Of a stretch of 64,000 nt of DNA, positions 17,256-25,410 are shown piece after piece. A model generated the notes under the pieces. That model did no database searches. It had not been told where the DNA came from and saw only the letters and a program-made list of their open reading frames with translations. The DNA lies in the NCBI RefSeq assembly GCF_003026215.1, contig NZ_PYOC01000002.1:310001-374000 (forward strand), given 5' to 3'. The DNA comes from Photobacterium indicum. GTDB taxonomy: Bacteria > Pseudomonadota > Gammaproteobacteria > Enterobacterales > Vibrionaceae. Numbering within the stretch: position 1 is the first letter of the stretch; every line of letters begins with the position of its first letter. Position numbers and translations under genes: made by a program.

Positions 17256-18122
17256 ATGCCAATTTTTATTAGTTATTCGCATGAGAATAAAGAGTTTGTT
17301 GATAAGCTAGCAGTTCAACTTGTTCAGAATAATGTGAATATCTGGATGGATCGTTGGGAATTAAGCATCGGCGATTCAATTATCGACAAAGTGCAGGAAG
17401 CTGCTGACGGCGCAAGTGCTCTATTGGTTATTATGTCAAAAGCTTCAATTGCATCAGAATGGTGTAAAAAAGAATTATCAGCAGGTTTTCTTCGTGAACT
17501 TGAAGAAAAGCGGGTTGTTGTAATGCCTGTTCTTTTAGAAGACTGTGATATTCCTTTGTTTGCACGGGGTAAGTTATACGCTGATTTTAGAACTAACTTT
17601 GATGATGGTTTAAGAACTGTAGTTGAAGGTATAGCTAAAGTAACAAACCCTTTTTTATCTCGAAGTAATGCTCCTCAATACCATACCGATTGGTCAATTG
17701 ATTGGGGAGATGTAAATGGTAACTTTGCAATTATTTTGAATTTTGTCGAGCAAGCGAAAAATCAACCGTTTACATGCTTAACAAACATAGAAGTTCTCGC
17801 ATCTCCGTTTGCAACACAAAAATATCATCAGAACTGTATCGATCATAACGAGGAATATGCTCGTAGTTATATCATTGGTATTATAAATGAGCACTTTTCA
17901 AAAAGTGAAGATTATCGTCCAAGGTTAGTGTCTGAAAGAGAGCATATTGATCATATTGTTATACAAGGTAATTCACCTCAAGAAGTGTATAAATTAAGAA
18001 TTGGTTCAAGACGTTTAGGTGAAGATACTGGAAGAGATATCTTGGTAAATACGGCTAGTTTAATTTCTCAAGCTTATAATCATATGACTGAAGTACTGCG
18101 TTCTGAAGGAACCAAGGCATAA
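17256..18122 (+). CDS. TIR-domain protein, probable NAD-cleaving defence effector (cassette 4)
   Basis: Protein of 288 residues. The N-terminal TIR domain (1 to about 130) shows PIFISYSHENKEFV, WMDRWELSIGDSI, and ASEWCKKEL, in which Glu73 matches the position of the catalytic glutamate of SARM1-like TIR NADases. Residues 140-288 form a second domain of unknown family that may sense the trigger. AGGAG precedes ATG 17256. The stop codon TAA is part of the attC4 left core. Confidence 0.85.
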   Translation: MPIFISYSHENKEFVDKLAVQLVQNNVNIWMDRWELSIGDSIIDKVQEAADGASALLVIMSKASIASEWCKKELSAGFLRELEEKRVVVMPVLLEDCDIPLFARGKLYADFRTNFDDGLRTVVEGIAKVTNPFLSRSNAPQYHTDWSIDWGDVNGNFAIILNFVEQAKNQPFTCLTNIEVLASPFATQKYHQNCIDHNEEYARSYIIGIINEHFSKSEDYRPRLVSEREHIDHIVIQGNSPQEVYKLRIGSRRLGEDTGRDILVNTASLISQAYNHMTEVLRSEGTKA

Positions 18123-18215
18123 CAAATGCTTCAAGAGGGATTCGTAAACGCGTGCCATTTTCGCTTCGCTACAATTTTGGCACACGTGTACTCTCCCCTA
18201 AAGCGGGCGTTAAGT
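18117..18215 (+). repeat. attC site 4 (close to the Vibrio VCR type)
   Basis: 99 bp, left core GCATAAC (18117-18123), right core GTTAAGT (18209-18215). Inside, CTTCAAGAGGGA and CTCTCCCCTAAAGCGGGCG give the arms familiar from Vibrio repeats, and TGCCATTTTCGC / ACAATTTTGGCA form the inner stem. Distinct from attC1/3. Confidence 0.87.
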
Positions 18216-18249
18216 TTATAATTAATTCAGAGGTTGTATTAGAAAGTAT

Positions 18250-18939
18250 ATGAAACGTTGGTTTGGATTATTGATTTGTATAACGTGTACTCCTGTTGTC
18301 TTCTACGCATACAATTTTGGGGTAGGGTTTTGGCGTAATAATGAAGACTGGGCTTATCTTGGTACTTATTTGGGTGGCGTACTTGGTCCTGTTTTAACAT
18401 TTGCCTCCGTGGTTTTACTATTACTTACATTAAGAGAAACTCGGTCAGCCAATAAAGCACAGTTGACGTTACTCCAAAAACAGCAGTTTGATAGCTCATT
18501 CTTTAATACAATGAATTCATTAAAATTGGCTCTTGATGGTGCGAAGTACGGTCGTCCAATTCGAGTTAATGAGCTATATGATAATTTTTTCTCCGAGGCG
18601 AACATTTGGGTGAACGAACACTTTGAAATTCATAAGCATACTGATCTGAATGAGGATGCTTGGGAAACAGCAAAAACTTATATTCGTAGACATCAGAATA
18701 TTTTTGAATCGGAAGCTGCTCTGCTTATTCCTGTCCTTCTAAATCTACGAGATTTGTCTGCTGATGAGAAAGAGGATTATGTGATGCTGATGAAAGGGTT
18801 AATCGACAATGACAAGAGATTTTGGTTAGAAGTTTACGCATTAGTATGGTCTCCTGAACTAAATTATGCGCTCAATACTTTCATATTCTCCACATTACCA
18901 ATACATATTCAGAGCAGAATAACAGAGCTCGAAGGTTAG
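18250..18939 (+). CDS. AbiC-like membrane protein, putative phage abortive-infection protein (cassette 5)
   Basis: Protein of 229 residues with two N-terminal membrane helices (about 4-25 and 40-63) around WAYLGTYLGGVLGPVLTFAS, then a coiled segment RETRSANKAQLTLLQKQQFD and a soluble helical domain containing SSFFNTMNSL. This matches the architecture of 'putative phage abortive infection' (AbiC-type) proteins, in which a membrane-anchored sensor domain triggers growth arrest. Mechanism is not established from sequence. It is the last cassette before dnaB. Confidence 0.68.
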   Translation: MKRWFGLLICITCTPVVFYAYNFGVGFWRNNEDWAYLGTYLGGVLGPVLTFASVVLLLLTLRETRSANKAQLTLLQKQQFDSSFFNTMNSLKLALDGAKYGRPIRVNELYDNFFSEANIWVNEHFEIHKHTDLNEDAWETAKTYIRRHQNIFESEAALLIPVLLNLRDLSADEKEDYVMLMKGLIDNDKRFWLEVYALVWSPELNYALNTFIFSTLPIHIQSRITELEG

Positions 18940-18973
18940 AAAACAAACTATAAAGCCATCAATACGACCACCA
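18940..18973 (+). repeat. attC site 5, truncated left half
   Basis: GCCATCAATACGACCACCA repeats the left arm of attC1/attC3 and then stops: the next base, 18974, is the last base of the dnaB stop codon on the other strand. The right arm and right core are missing. It marks the right junction of the cassette array with phage DNA. Confidence 0.72.
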
Positions 18974-20392
18974 TCATTTCCTCGCATACTTGGCAGACAT
19001 TGTTTTTCTTGTAGATGGATTATCTAAAACAACACTACTGAGGAAGTCGCCAACATGCCCGTTGATAAGTTCAAGGTACGCAGTTCCTGTACCGCCATGT
19101 CGGTTGTATCGAACAATGGCTTCCATCAATTCAGGTGGGTTTGGTGAGTCAGCGTGGTATACCGAATCTCGGTAAAGGCCAATCCAGATATCGCAGTCTT
19201 GCTCAATCTGACCGGTATCTCGAGAGTCAGAAGGTAATGGCCTTTTGTCTGTTCGTTCTTCCAGTTTACGGTTAAGCTGGGTAACTAGAAACACAACGCA
19301 ATTTAACTCCTTGGCCAGCTGCTTGAGCCGCTTAGTAATATCGCCGTAAGCTAAGTCATTACGCTCGGCCTTCTCGGTAGTCATCAGTGTTAAGTAGTCG
19401 ACCATAATTGCAGCCAGTGGAACCTCACGGTGCAACCTGCGTGATTCAGCCTCTATATATGTAATCGTGACGCTGGGTGAATCATCGATATAACACTTGG
19501 TATTGTTGTATTCGCTAATGGCTTGGCTGGCTTTGGCAAACTCAGTATCGAAGTTATACACATCCTCTGGGCTCTGATAGAACAAGCCAGAATCGATACG
19601 AGCTCGAGAAGAAACCATACGCTCATAAATTTGCTCTTTTGGCATTTCCAGTGAAAACGTTGCAATCCCCTTCCCTTCTTCGATCGCAACATATTCAGCA
19701 ATTTTTAATGTGAATGCGGTTTTACCCATCTTAGGTCGCGCACCAATGGCCACCAGCGAACCAGGTAAGATGTTTTTCGGGGCTAAGATTTTATCAAGGT
19801 TAACCAATCCCGTTTTTAACCCGAGTGGCACCTCTCCGTTAAACCTCGCCTCTACACCTTCAAGCCATTCTTTGCCGATATCAGACATACGGGATAGACC
19901 ACCAGCACTCACTCCAACAGCAGAGTTTCTGGCTCGCTCAAGAGACGAAATCACAAGGCCAAGGCGTTCAATCGGTGTCCCTTCCGATGGGTCAGACATC
20001 AACGCCAAACCTGACTCGAGTAAGCTCAAGGCTTCACGCTCGACAGCAGCATTTTTCACAATGGACACGTAAGCCATTACGTTACGGGATGATGGCGTGT
20101 TATTGACGAGCTCAACAAGGTACGACAGGTGGAAATCAATCTGGTTGCTACCAATGCCTAGCAGGTTACGTAATTCAGCCTCAACGGTAATTAAGTCAAT
20201 ACGAGAGCCTGTTTGAGCAACGTTGTTAATTGCTCGATAAATATCACGATGCATGGCCTCACCAAAACTACCTATTTTTAGCGAGTAGAATATTTTACTG
20301 ACTGCAGGTGCTTTCGGGTCGCCAATTAAAAACAATGCTCCCAACACGGATTGCTCCGCAGCATTGGCTTGGGATTGATAATTGATATCCAT
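18974..20392 (-). CDS. dnaB: Phage replicative DNA helicase, DnaB family
   Basis: Protein of 472 residues. The N-terminal DnaB primase-interaction domain (NAAEQSVLGALFLIGD) is followed by a RecA-like helicase domain with Walker A AIGARPKMGKTA (about 217-228), FSLEMPKEQI, Walker B AAIMVDYLTLM and SDSRDTGQIEQDCD. It unwinds DNA ahead of the phage fork. It lies 2 bp downstream of the O-like initiator, forming the replication pair. It is somewhat longer than E. coli DnaB; the gene end abuts the cassette array. Confidence 0.93.
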   Translation of the reverse strand: MDINYQSQANAAEQSVLGALFLIGDPKAPAVSKIFYSLKIGSFGEAMHRDIYRAINNVAQTGSRIDLITVEAELRNLLGIGSNQIDFHLSYLVELVNNTPSSRNVMAYVSIVKNAAVEREALSLLESGLALMSDPSEGTPIERLGLVISSLERARNSAVGVSAGGLSRMSDIGKEWLEGVEARFNGEVPLGLKTGLVNLDKILAPKNILPGSLVAIGARPKMGKTAFTLKIAEYVAIEEGKGIATFSLEMPKEQIYERMVSSRARIDSGLFYQSPEDVYNFDTEFAKASQAISEYNNTKCYIDDSPSVTITYIEAESRRLHREVPLAAIMVDYLTLMTTEKAERNDLAYGDITKRLKQLAKELNCVVFLVTQLNRKLEERTDKRPLPSDSRDTGQIEQDCDIWIGLYRDSVYHADSPNPPELMEAIVRYNRHGGTGTAYLELINGHVGDFLSSVVLDNPSTRKTMSAKYARK

Positions 20393-20394
20393 GT

Positions 20395-21273
20395 CTAATC
20401 CTTAATCGATGTCACTTCATCGTAGGTTGATGGCCGTAATGCGTATTCTAAATTTGCTATCCAGCCACGATCATTCAGACCACGGTGGTGATCGGTGATG
20501 TAATTACTAAACCCCTGAACCAGGTAAACACACACCCACATGGTAATTCCCTTGGGCACCTTCCCTCGTTTTTTGCATTCGTTGCCATATTTCGTATAAC
20601 CGACCTTGATGTGCTTCATGCACTTGTCGGTTATCTTCCGATGCTGTTTGAGATCCATTTCATTCCAAACAGCAAGAATTTCCTCCTCGTCGATTTTGCT
20701 AATCGACAAAGGGATCTTTTGATCTTTTCTTTCTTTCTTACATTCTTTGTTAGTCGTCACCCGCTCGTCGCTTACCTGTCTTTGGTCTGTCACTTGCCTG
20801 TCAGTTTGTCCGTCACCTTCATCAGAATCACCACTGTAACCAACTGTATTTTCGTCACTTTCGCCTGTCTCTTTGTCCGTCACCTTGTTCGACTCTGGAC
20901 TGACGCCGTGTGACACTGATCTGTCACAAGTGCCTGTCTCTTGTCTGTCCCCTTGTCCGTCACCCTCTCCATGATTTATATCGTAAACCTTTGAATTAGT
21001 AATAGTTCCGACTGTCCCTTTGTTCGTCCCTTTGAAATCAGCCAACCCCCAATCTTGTAACTGTTTTTTAGCTGTTCGATATGCTCTTTCTGTTAACCCA
21101 AGGCCTCTAAAATCCCCCAAAAAACACTGACCCGCTTTCAAGCCATTCATAGGATGATCTGTTCTTCTTGCCCTATACGCCATGACCATCAGTAAGTGAT
21201 TAGCATGCGGATGACCCAACAGAAACTCTGCTTCTTCAGTTCGCCTATATTTAATAAAACCAGCATCAGCCAT
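20395..21273 (-). CDS. Phage replication initiator (lambda O-like)
   Basis: Protein of 292 residues. The N-terminal 110 residues form a winged-helix DNA-binding domain (GLTERAYRTAKKQLQDWGLA recognition region). The low-complexity middle, rich in D, Q, R, T and V (about 110-180), contains origin-like DNA repeats. A helical C-terminal domain follows, which in lambda O contacts the helicase. Start ATG 21273 is followed by MADAGFIKYRRTEEAEFLL. Position upstream of dnaB fits an O-P style replication module. Confidence 0.82.
   Translation of the reverse strand: MADAGFIKYRRTEEAEFLLGHPHANHLLMVMAYRARRTDHPMNGLKAGQCFLGDFRGLGLTERAYRTAKKQLQDWGLADFKGTNKGTVGTITNSKVYDINHGEGDGQGDRQETGTCDRSVSHGVSPESNKVTDKETGESDENTVGYSGDSDEGDGQTDRQVTDQRQVSDERVTTNKECKKERKDQKIPLSISKIDEEEILAVWNEMDLKQHRKITDKCMKHIKVGYTKYGNECKKRGKVPKGITMWVCVYLVQGFSNYITDHHRGLNDRGWIANLEYALRPSTYDEVTSIKD
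20774..20964. repeat. Iteron-like repeats inside the initiator gene (candidate phage origin)
   Basis: Related direct repeats with the pattern GCCTGTC, 8-19 bp, CGTCACC occur at 20796-20817, 20863-20884 and 20932-20964, with a looser copy ACCTGTCTTTGGTCTGTCAC at 20774-20793. They lie in the low-complexity middle of the O-like gene, as lambda's ori iterons lie inside gene O. Confidence 0.65.
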
Positions 21274-21279
21274 GCTTAC

Positions 21280-21456
21280 CTACTTAGCCTTTATGGCTGT
21301 CATATAAATGAGCTCGTAAGCCAACTTTGGATCACGAGATGCCAGCTCTTTAATCTGCTGTAGACCTAAGAAAATAGCGACATCAATAATCATTGAGTCA
21401 TTGCAATCAAGTACATTCGCTAGGTCAGAGACCTGCTGTTTATCAAGAGTCGACAT
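21280..21456 (-). CDS. Hypothetical phage protein
   Basis: Protein of 58 residues starting MSTLDKQQVSDLANVL, helical and acidic, with GAGGAG before ATG 21456. Lies between the Cro-like gene and the replication genes, where lambdoid phages carry cII-like genes, but no helix-turn-helix is evident. Function unknown. Confidence 0.55.
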   Translation of the reverse strand: MSTLDKQQVSDLANVLDCNDSMIIDVAIFLGLQQIKELASRDPKLAYELIYMTAIKAK

Positions 21457-21466
21457 AACCAGCTCC

Positions 21467-21685
21467 TCAAGATTTATACTCACCAAAGATATCGGGACGT
21501 AACATCTCTTTTGGGTAGCCACAGACCTTCTCTATACGAACGGCCAAGCTTGCACTTGGCTGTGCTCCCATTTTCCCTATGTTTCTTAGATGAAATGCCG
21601 AAACGTTTAATTTTTTAGCTATCTCATCTCGATCCTGAATTGAAAATTCACGCCAAAATACTGGCCATTTATTGAATTCACTCAT
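21467..21685 (-). CDS. Cro/YdaS-type helix-turn-helix regulator
   Basis: Protein of 72 residues: DEIAKKLNVSAFHLRNIGKMG gives the helix-turn-helix, and SASLAVRIEKVCG...EMLRPDIFG matches the C-terminal signature of YdaS/Cro-like proteins. It is the first gene of the leftward early operon and is divergent from the CI-like repressor, so it should be the Cro counterpart that commits to lytic growth. Confidence 0.8.
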   Translation of the reverse strand: MSEFNKWPVFWREFSIQDRDEIAKKLNVSAFHLRNIGKMGAQPSASLAVRIEKVCGYPKEMLRPDIFGEYKS

Positions 21686-21719
21686 AAATAAAACCTAACT
21701 TAAAAAACGTTAACACAAA

Positions 21720-21742
21720 AACTAACCACTTTGACGTTAGTT
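21720..21742. promoter_or_regulatory. Operator candidate between Cro- and CI-like genes
   Basis: AACTAAC (21720-21726), 9 bp, GTTAGTT (21736-21742): a perfect 7-bp inverted repeat within the 120-bp divergent intergenic region. A close relative, AACTAAC-N9-GTTAACT, lies at 22235-22257 beyond the repressor gene, so both are candidate binding sites of the CI- or Cro-like protein. Confidence 0.6.
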
Positions 21743-21806
21743 GTCAACTTTCGAAAATTAGTCAAACTACTACTAACTCGTTTTTAGTTTGATCGTTGAG
21801 GTACTA

Positions 21807-22139
21807 ATGGAATCGATTTATGACAATAGATGTAAGAATCTAAACAAGGTTAGAAAGGAATTTAGTACCAACAGGGATATGGCAACCAAATTCAATACAA
21901 CAGAGCAGTCCATTGGGCAGTTACTCAATGGAAACAGGAAGATAGGTAATGCTTTTGCACGGCGAGTTGAATCGGAGATGGGATTGCCCACTAATAGCTT
22001 CGATCGAAGAAATATCGACATACCTAATGAAATAGAAGAAATTTCTAAAAAAATTGCCGAACTAATTGTCGAACTCGATGTTCCGCCAGAAAAAATCATC
22101 CAAATTATAAAAACTATTTACGCATCATCAGAAAAATAA
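21807..22139 (+). CDS. CI-like repressor without peptidase domain
   Basis: Protein of 110 residues starting MESIYDNRCKNLNKV, with GAGG before ATG 21807. The helix-turn-helix is RDMATKFNTTEQSIGQLLNG, followed by IGNAFARRVESEMGLP, as in lambda-type repressors. The LexA-like self-cleavage domain is absent, so induction cannot go through RecA-stimulated self-cleavage of this protein; an antirepressor or other route is needed (inference). Divergent from the Cro-like gene. Confidence 0.8.
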   Translation: MESIYDNRCKNLNKVRKEFSTNRDMATKFNTTEQSIGQLLNGNRKIGNAFARRVESEMGLPTNSFDRRNIDIPNEIEEISKKIAELIVELDVPPEKIIQIIKTIYASSEK

Positions 22140-22196
22140 CTAACTAAAGATTAACTATTAAGATACTGATAACAATAAAATTAAGTGGTAACCACT

Positions 22197-22226
22197 AAAA
22201 AAAGCACATTTATTGTGCTTTTTTTT
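22197..22226. terminator. Bidirectional terminator after the repressor
   Basis: AAGCACA (22202-22208), loop TTTAT, TGTGCTT (22214-22220), flanked by A-run and T-run, so it can work on both strands. It ends the repressor transcript. Confidence 0.8.
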
Positions 22227-22234
22227 GTTGCATT

Positions 22235-22257
22235 AACTAACCATTTTGTAGTTAACT
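22235..22257. promoter_or_regulatory. Second operator candidate
   Basis: AACTAAC-N9-GTTAACT, with the same left half-site and spacing as the site at 21720. It lies just before the small membrane-protein gene at 22290, suggesting that this rightward operon is also under phage repressor control. Confidence 0.5.
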
Positions 22258-22289
22258 AACTTAAAATGAATTAGGTTAGGTGGCTTATT

Positions 22290-22442
22290 ATGCAAGCGGA
22301 ATTGAACTCAACCATCCGAAAACGCCGTGAACGTCGAGATGCCATTCTCGCAGGTATCGCGCTCTTTTTGCTTACTGCGTTCCTTACGCTTGCTGATTTG
22401 GACGCACTGCTGGTGGCCTTAATTCATGACACCCATTTTTAA
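22290..22442 (+). CDS. Small phage membrane protein
   Basis: Frame of 50 residues, MQAELNSTIRKRRERRDAIL then a hydrophobic segment (about 21-45) and LIHDTHF end. A basic cytoplasmic head plus one membrane helix. GGTTAGG lies upstream of ATG 22290. Function unknown; it could be a superinfection-exclusion type protein. Hairpins TGTCC/GGACA (22445-22460) and ATGGCTAGT/ACTAGCCAT (22460-22495) follow the stop. Confidence 0.5.
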   Translation: MQAELNSTIRKRRERRDAILAGIALFLLTAFLTLADLDALLVALIHDTHF

Positions 22443-22525
22443 TTTGTCCTTCGTGGGACATGGCTAGTGCGTGAACGGCAAGCGTAACTAGCCATACTTT
22501 CTTCAAAATTAGTGAGGCGTGAACA

Positions 22526-23311
22526 ATGAAACTCTTCTCATGTAAATTTATCACTCTCGAGTGTCACCCTGACCATGTGATGCTAGGTACTGAACAACAG
22601 ATCACCGTGTTCGTTACGTGCAAGTATCAAAAAGAGGTTCGAGAGCTTGCAGAGAGAGAGTTGTCATTTTGGGATCGTGAACATCACCAGGACTACAAAG
22701 TATCTAAAATTGGTACCGCCACAACCAGCCAATATAAAAACTACCTATCGGAACGAGAACAAGCTGGTTATAAAAACTATACCGCACTGACTGAAATGGA
22801 TGATCCCGTCTTGTTCTCTTACCTAGGGTTGGTACAAGACACGCTTTATCGTCTCGACAATGACTTCGCTGATACCTGCCCTATTGATATTCGCCAAGAG
22901 ATGGCTGAAAAGCTGGAGTGTGCTTTCAATGAACATATCGACAACACGCCTGATTTTAATATCGATGCAACCAAACGCGAATTTCTTGAAATCGAATGGG
23001 ATGATTATGAAGCCGTCCGGCAGACTCTGCTCAACCGACGCTGCTTGCGCGTTCTTCTCCGCGAAGTCGCCCACATCAATACCAAGGGCAACCAACCAGC
23101 ACTCACAGAGCCTGCTAAACATAAACACACTGACCATCTTGATTATGGCCACTTTGCTGATATTAAGAAGCAACCTAGCCAATACACCACAGATGTCGCT
23201 GCAAATAAGATCCACTTTCTAATGGGTGGCAGTGTTGAAATGGATGACATCCGCATGATCGTCAGTTTTATCAAAGATTATCAAGTGCCATACATCATGT
23301 TCACAAAATAG
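22526..23311 (+). CDS. Hypothetical phage protein
   Basis: Protein of 261 residues starting MKLFSCKFITLECHPDHV, with GTGAGGCGTG before ATG 22526. Soluble, acidic, with alternating helices; no recognised domain. It is the largest gene of the rightward early cluster between repressor and integrase. Its position suggests a host-takeover or regulatory function, which is inference. Confidence 0.6.
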   Translation: MKLFSCKFITLECHPDHVMLGTEQQITVFVTCKYQKEVRELAERELSFWDREHHQDYKVSKIGTATTSQYKNYLSEREQAGYKNYTALTEMDDPVLFSYLGLVQDTLYRLDNDFADTCPIDIRQEMAEKLECAFNEHIDNTPDFNIDATKREFLEIEWDDYEAVRQTLLNRRCLRVLLREVAHINTKGNQPALTEPAKHKHTDHLDYGHFADIKKQPSQYTTDVAANKIHFLMGGSVEMDDIRMIVSFIKDYQVPYIMFTK

Positions 23312-23321
23312 AAGGTGTCGC

Positions 23322-23513
23322 ATGGGAAAAGGATACATGACGAATGCTCAGATATGCCGTTACTTCTGTATTGAACGAACAACGTTATGGCGCTGGTGCC
23401 GCAGCGGTTACTTCCCGACACCTGATACCTACGGAACGTTAAAGCGTTGGAAGATAGAAACCGTTGAACAGTTTGAGCAAAACAACAAACGCCGCACTGA
23501 TTCGAGGTGCTGA
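23322..23513 (+). CDS. AlpA/MerR-like small DNA-binding protein
   Basis: Protein of 63 residues: MTNAQICRYFCIERTTLWRW forms a winged-helix recognition unit and SGYFPTPDTYGTLKRWKIE completes the AlpA/excisionase-like fold. Probably a regulator of integration or early genes. Its stop lies one base before the next gene's start. Confidence 0.7.
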   Translation: MGKGYMTNAQICRYFCIERTTLWRWCRSGYFPTPDTYGTLKRWKIETVEQFEQNNKRRTDSRC

Positions 23514-23514
23514 T

Positions 23515-23862
23515 ATGACCACCAGCAATCACATTGAAGGGACGAACATGCAACGATTTATCACTGATAGAAAAGCGCTGGCGCAACGTATTCGTGTAGC
23601 AAGAGAGTGCAGAGAGTTAACTCAAGTCAGAATGGCCAAATATTTAGGGCTTGCTCGTCAGACCTACCTGGATATTGAAACCGGCAAAACTGAACCGAAA
23701 GCGGGCACCCTACTCGCTATTGCTCAGATATTAAAAACGGATTATCGGTTTCTATTAACGGGTGAAAAATATAACGGTGGGATCCCGTTAACCGTCGATG
23801 ATGTTAATCAATACTTCGCGAGGAATTGCGGGGATATACACCTGCAGGTAACCCTGAATTAA
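23515..23862 (+). CDS. XRE-family transcriptional regulator
   Basis: Protein of 115 residues. Helix-turn-helix RIRVARECRELTQVRMAKYL followed by GLARQTYLDIETGKTEPKAGTL, an unmistakable XRE/Cro-C1 domain, then a short tail ending HLQVTLN. ATG 23515 is preceded by GAGG, and a later in-frame Met (MQRF) is also possible. A second repressor-like protein besides the CI-like gene. Confidence 0.82.
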   Translation: MTTSNHIEGTNMQRFITDRKALAQRIRVARECRELTQVRMAKYLGLARQTYLDIETGKTEPKAGTLLAIAQILKTDYRFLLTGEKYNGGIPLTVDDVNQYFARNCGDIHLQVTLN

Positions 23863-23905
23863 CCCGACTTTGGTCAACAGATAAAAATACTCCATGAGGT
23901 GAGAT

Positions 23906-24163
23906 ATGAATAAGGACATAAAGGAAAGCGACCCACGTGTGATCATTACCCTCCCACAAAGCAAATGGGTAGGCGAAAACATCATTCAAGCCGTTTATGG
24001 ACTCACGGCCGCGGCCATCATGAATTACCGGTTAAAAGCATGGCAACAAGGTGTCCACTATCGAAAAGTTGGCATTACAGGGGTACCATCAGGCAGCAAA
24101 GCAAAAATCCTCTACAACATCCATTCGATTAATGAGTGGATAGACGCTTATCCCCAAATGTAA
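23906..24163 (+). CDS. xis: Excisionase-like protein (DUF1233 type)
   Basis: Protein of 85 residues directly before the integrase. VITLPQSKWVGENIIQAVYGLTAAAI and WQQGVHYRKVG...ILYNIHSINEWI match the DUF1233/Xis-like proteins that sit before phage integrases and bend att DNA for excision. It overlaps no other gene; the integrase ATG begins 12 bp later. The gene symbol is by function, not by close similarity to lambda Xis. Confidence 0.75.
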   Translation: MNKDIKESDPRVIITLPQSKWVGENIIQAVYGLTAAAIMNYRLKAWQQGVHYRKVGITGVPSGSKAKILYNIHSINEWIDAYPQM

Positions 24164-24174
24164 GAGTAGGATTG

Positions 24175-25410
24175 ATGAAGAAGCTACCTACCGGTGTCGA
24201 GATCCATTCAGGAAAGCTGAGGATCTGGTTCATGTTCAGAGGCAAGCGCTGCAGAGAAAGCTTATATTCTCCGCCAACGCCAAGAAACATCAAAATTGCC
24301 TTTGAGAAAAGAACCTCGGTTTGTCACGCGATCCGACTGGGTACTTTTGACTATCTGGAATGGTTTCCTCATTCAACCAATCACCAAGATATGGTCAACA
24401 TCAACACGCTTACAGTAAAGGGGCTATTCGAGCGATGGTTAACGCTCAAAAGAATTGAAGTCACAGAAGCGACGTTAACGAACTACCATAACCGACTCAA
24501 ACAAACGCTGGCTTACCTTGATCCAGAGCTGCTTGTCAGCCATCTGACTCAAGAGCACATCTTAGATCTACGTATGGCCTTATTAAGTACGTGTTCGGCC
24601 TCAACGGTAAACACCTACATGCGAACAATAAAAGGGGTGCTGAGCTTTGCCATTACAAATGAATACTGCAGCCCTCGAGTAATAAGCGGTATCAAAGATT
24701 TAAAACAATCCAAGTCGCCCCCTACGCCCCTTAGCCGTGATGAATTTTTTCGGCTTATCGAGGCCTGTAAAAATGAGCAGGATAAACACTTGTGGGCATT
24801 AGCCGTTTACACAGGGTTACGACACGGCGAATTAATGGCGCTTGCGTGGGAAGATATTGATCTCAATAAAGGCCTTATTTATGTAAAGCGTAATTTAACG
24901 TTAAAAGGTATTTTTAAATTACCTAAAACCACAGCGGGTGAAAGGGTAATTAATTTATTAGATCCCGCGATTAAAGCGTTAATAAAACAAAAGCCTTTAA
25001 CTTATATGATGTTGCCGGAAAGTATTACGGTTCAGCAGCGAGAGCATGGAAAAATAGAAATAGAAACCGTGCACTTTGTTTTCTCTCCCCGTGTTACTGC
25101 TACAAAAGAAACGAAAAGTTATTACTTTCATACTAGTATTCATGATAAGTGGACGGCAGCGATAAGACGTGCAAGAATCGCCTACCGAAAACCCTATCAG
25201 ACCCGACATACGTTTGCTTGTTGGATGTTATCTGCCGGTGCGAACCCTACATTTATAGCAAAACAAATGGGACATTCTAGTGCTAAAGAAATATATCAAA
25301 CGTACGGAGATTGGGTTAGCGAGCATACCCAAAATCAGCTTGATGTACTGAACAAAAAATACGGCGAGAATGCCCCCAAGATGCCCCTAAAAACTAACAA
25401 GTTAATGTAA
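24175..25410 (+). CDS. int: Phage tyrosine-recombinase integrase
   Basis: Protein of 411 residues starting [19 protein letters not shown], with an N-terminal arm-binding domain, a core-binding SAM-like domain ([20 protein letters not shown]) and a catalytic domain. Box I has the Arg in [12 protein letters not shown], box [14 protein letters not shown] and GHSS, and the nucleophile Tyr is in [11 protein letters not shown] 24175 follows TAGGA. The gene ends 4 bp before ygiQ, so integrase and attachment site are adjacent, as usual for lambdoid prophages. Confidence 0.93.
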   Translation: MKKLPTGVEIHSGKLRIWFMFRGKRCRESLYSPPTPRNIKIAFEKRTSVCHAIRLGTFDYLEWFPHSTNHQDMVNINTLTVKGLFERWLTLKRIEVTEATLTNYHNRLKQTLAYLDPELLVSHLTQEHILDLRMALLSTCSASTVNTYMRTIKGVLSFAITNEYCSPRVISGIKDLKQSKSPPTPLSRDEFFRLIEACKNEQDKHLWALAVYTGLRHGELMALAWEDIDLNKGLIYVKRNLTLKGIFKLPKTTAGERVINLLDPAIKALIKQKPLTYMMLPESITVQQREHGKIEIETVHFVFSPRVTATKETKSYYFHTSIHDKWTAAIRRARIAYRKPYQTRHTFACWMLSAGANPTFIAKQMGHSSAKEIYQTYGDWVSEHTQNQLDVLNKKYGENAPKMPLKTNKLM

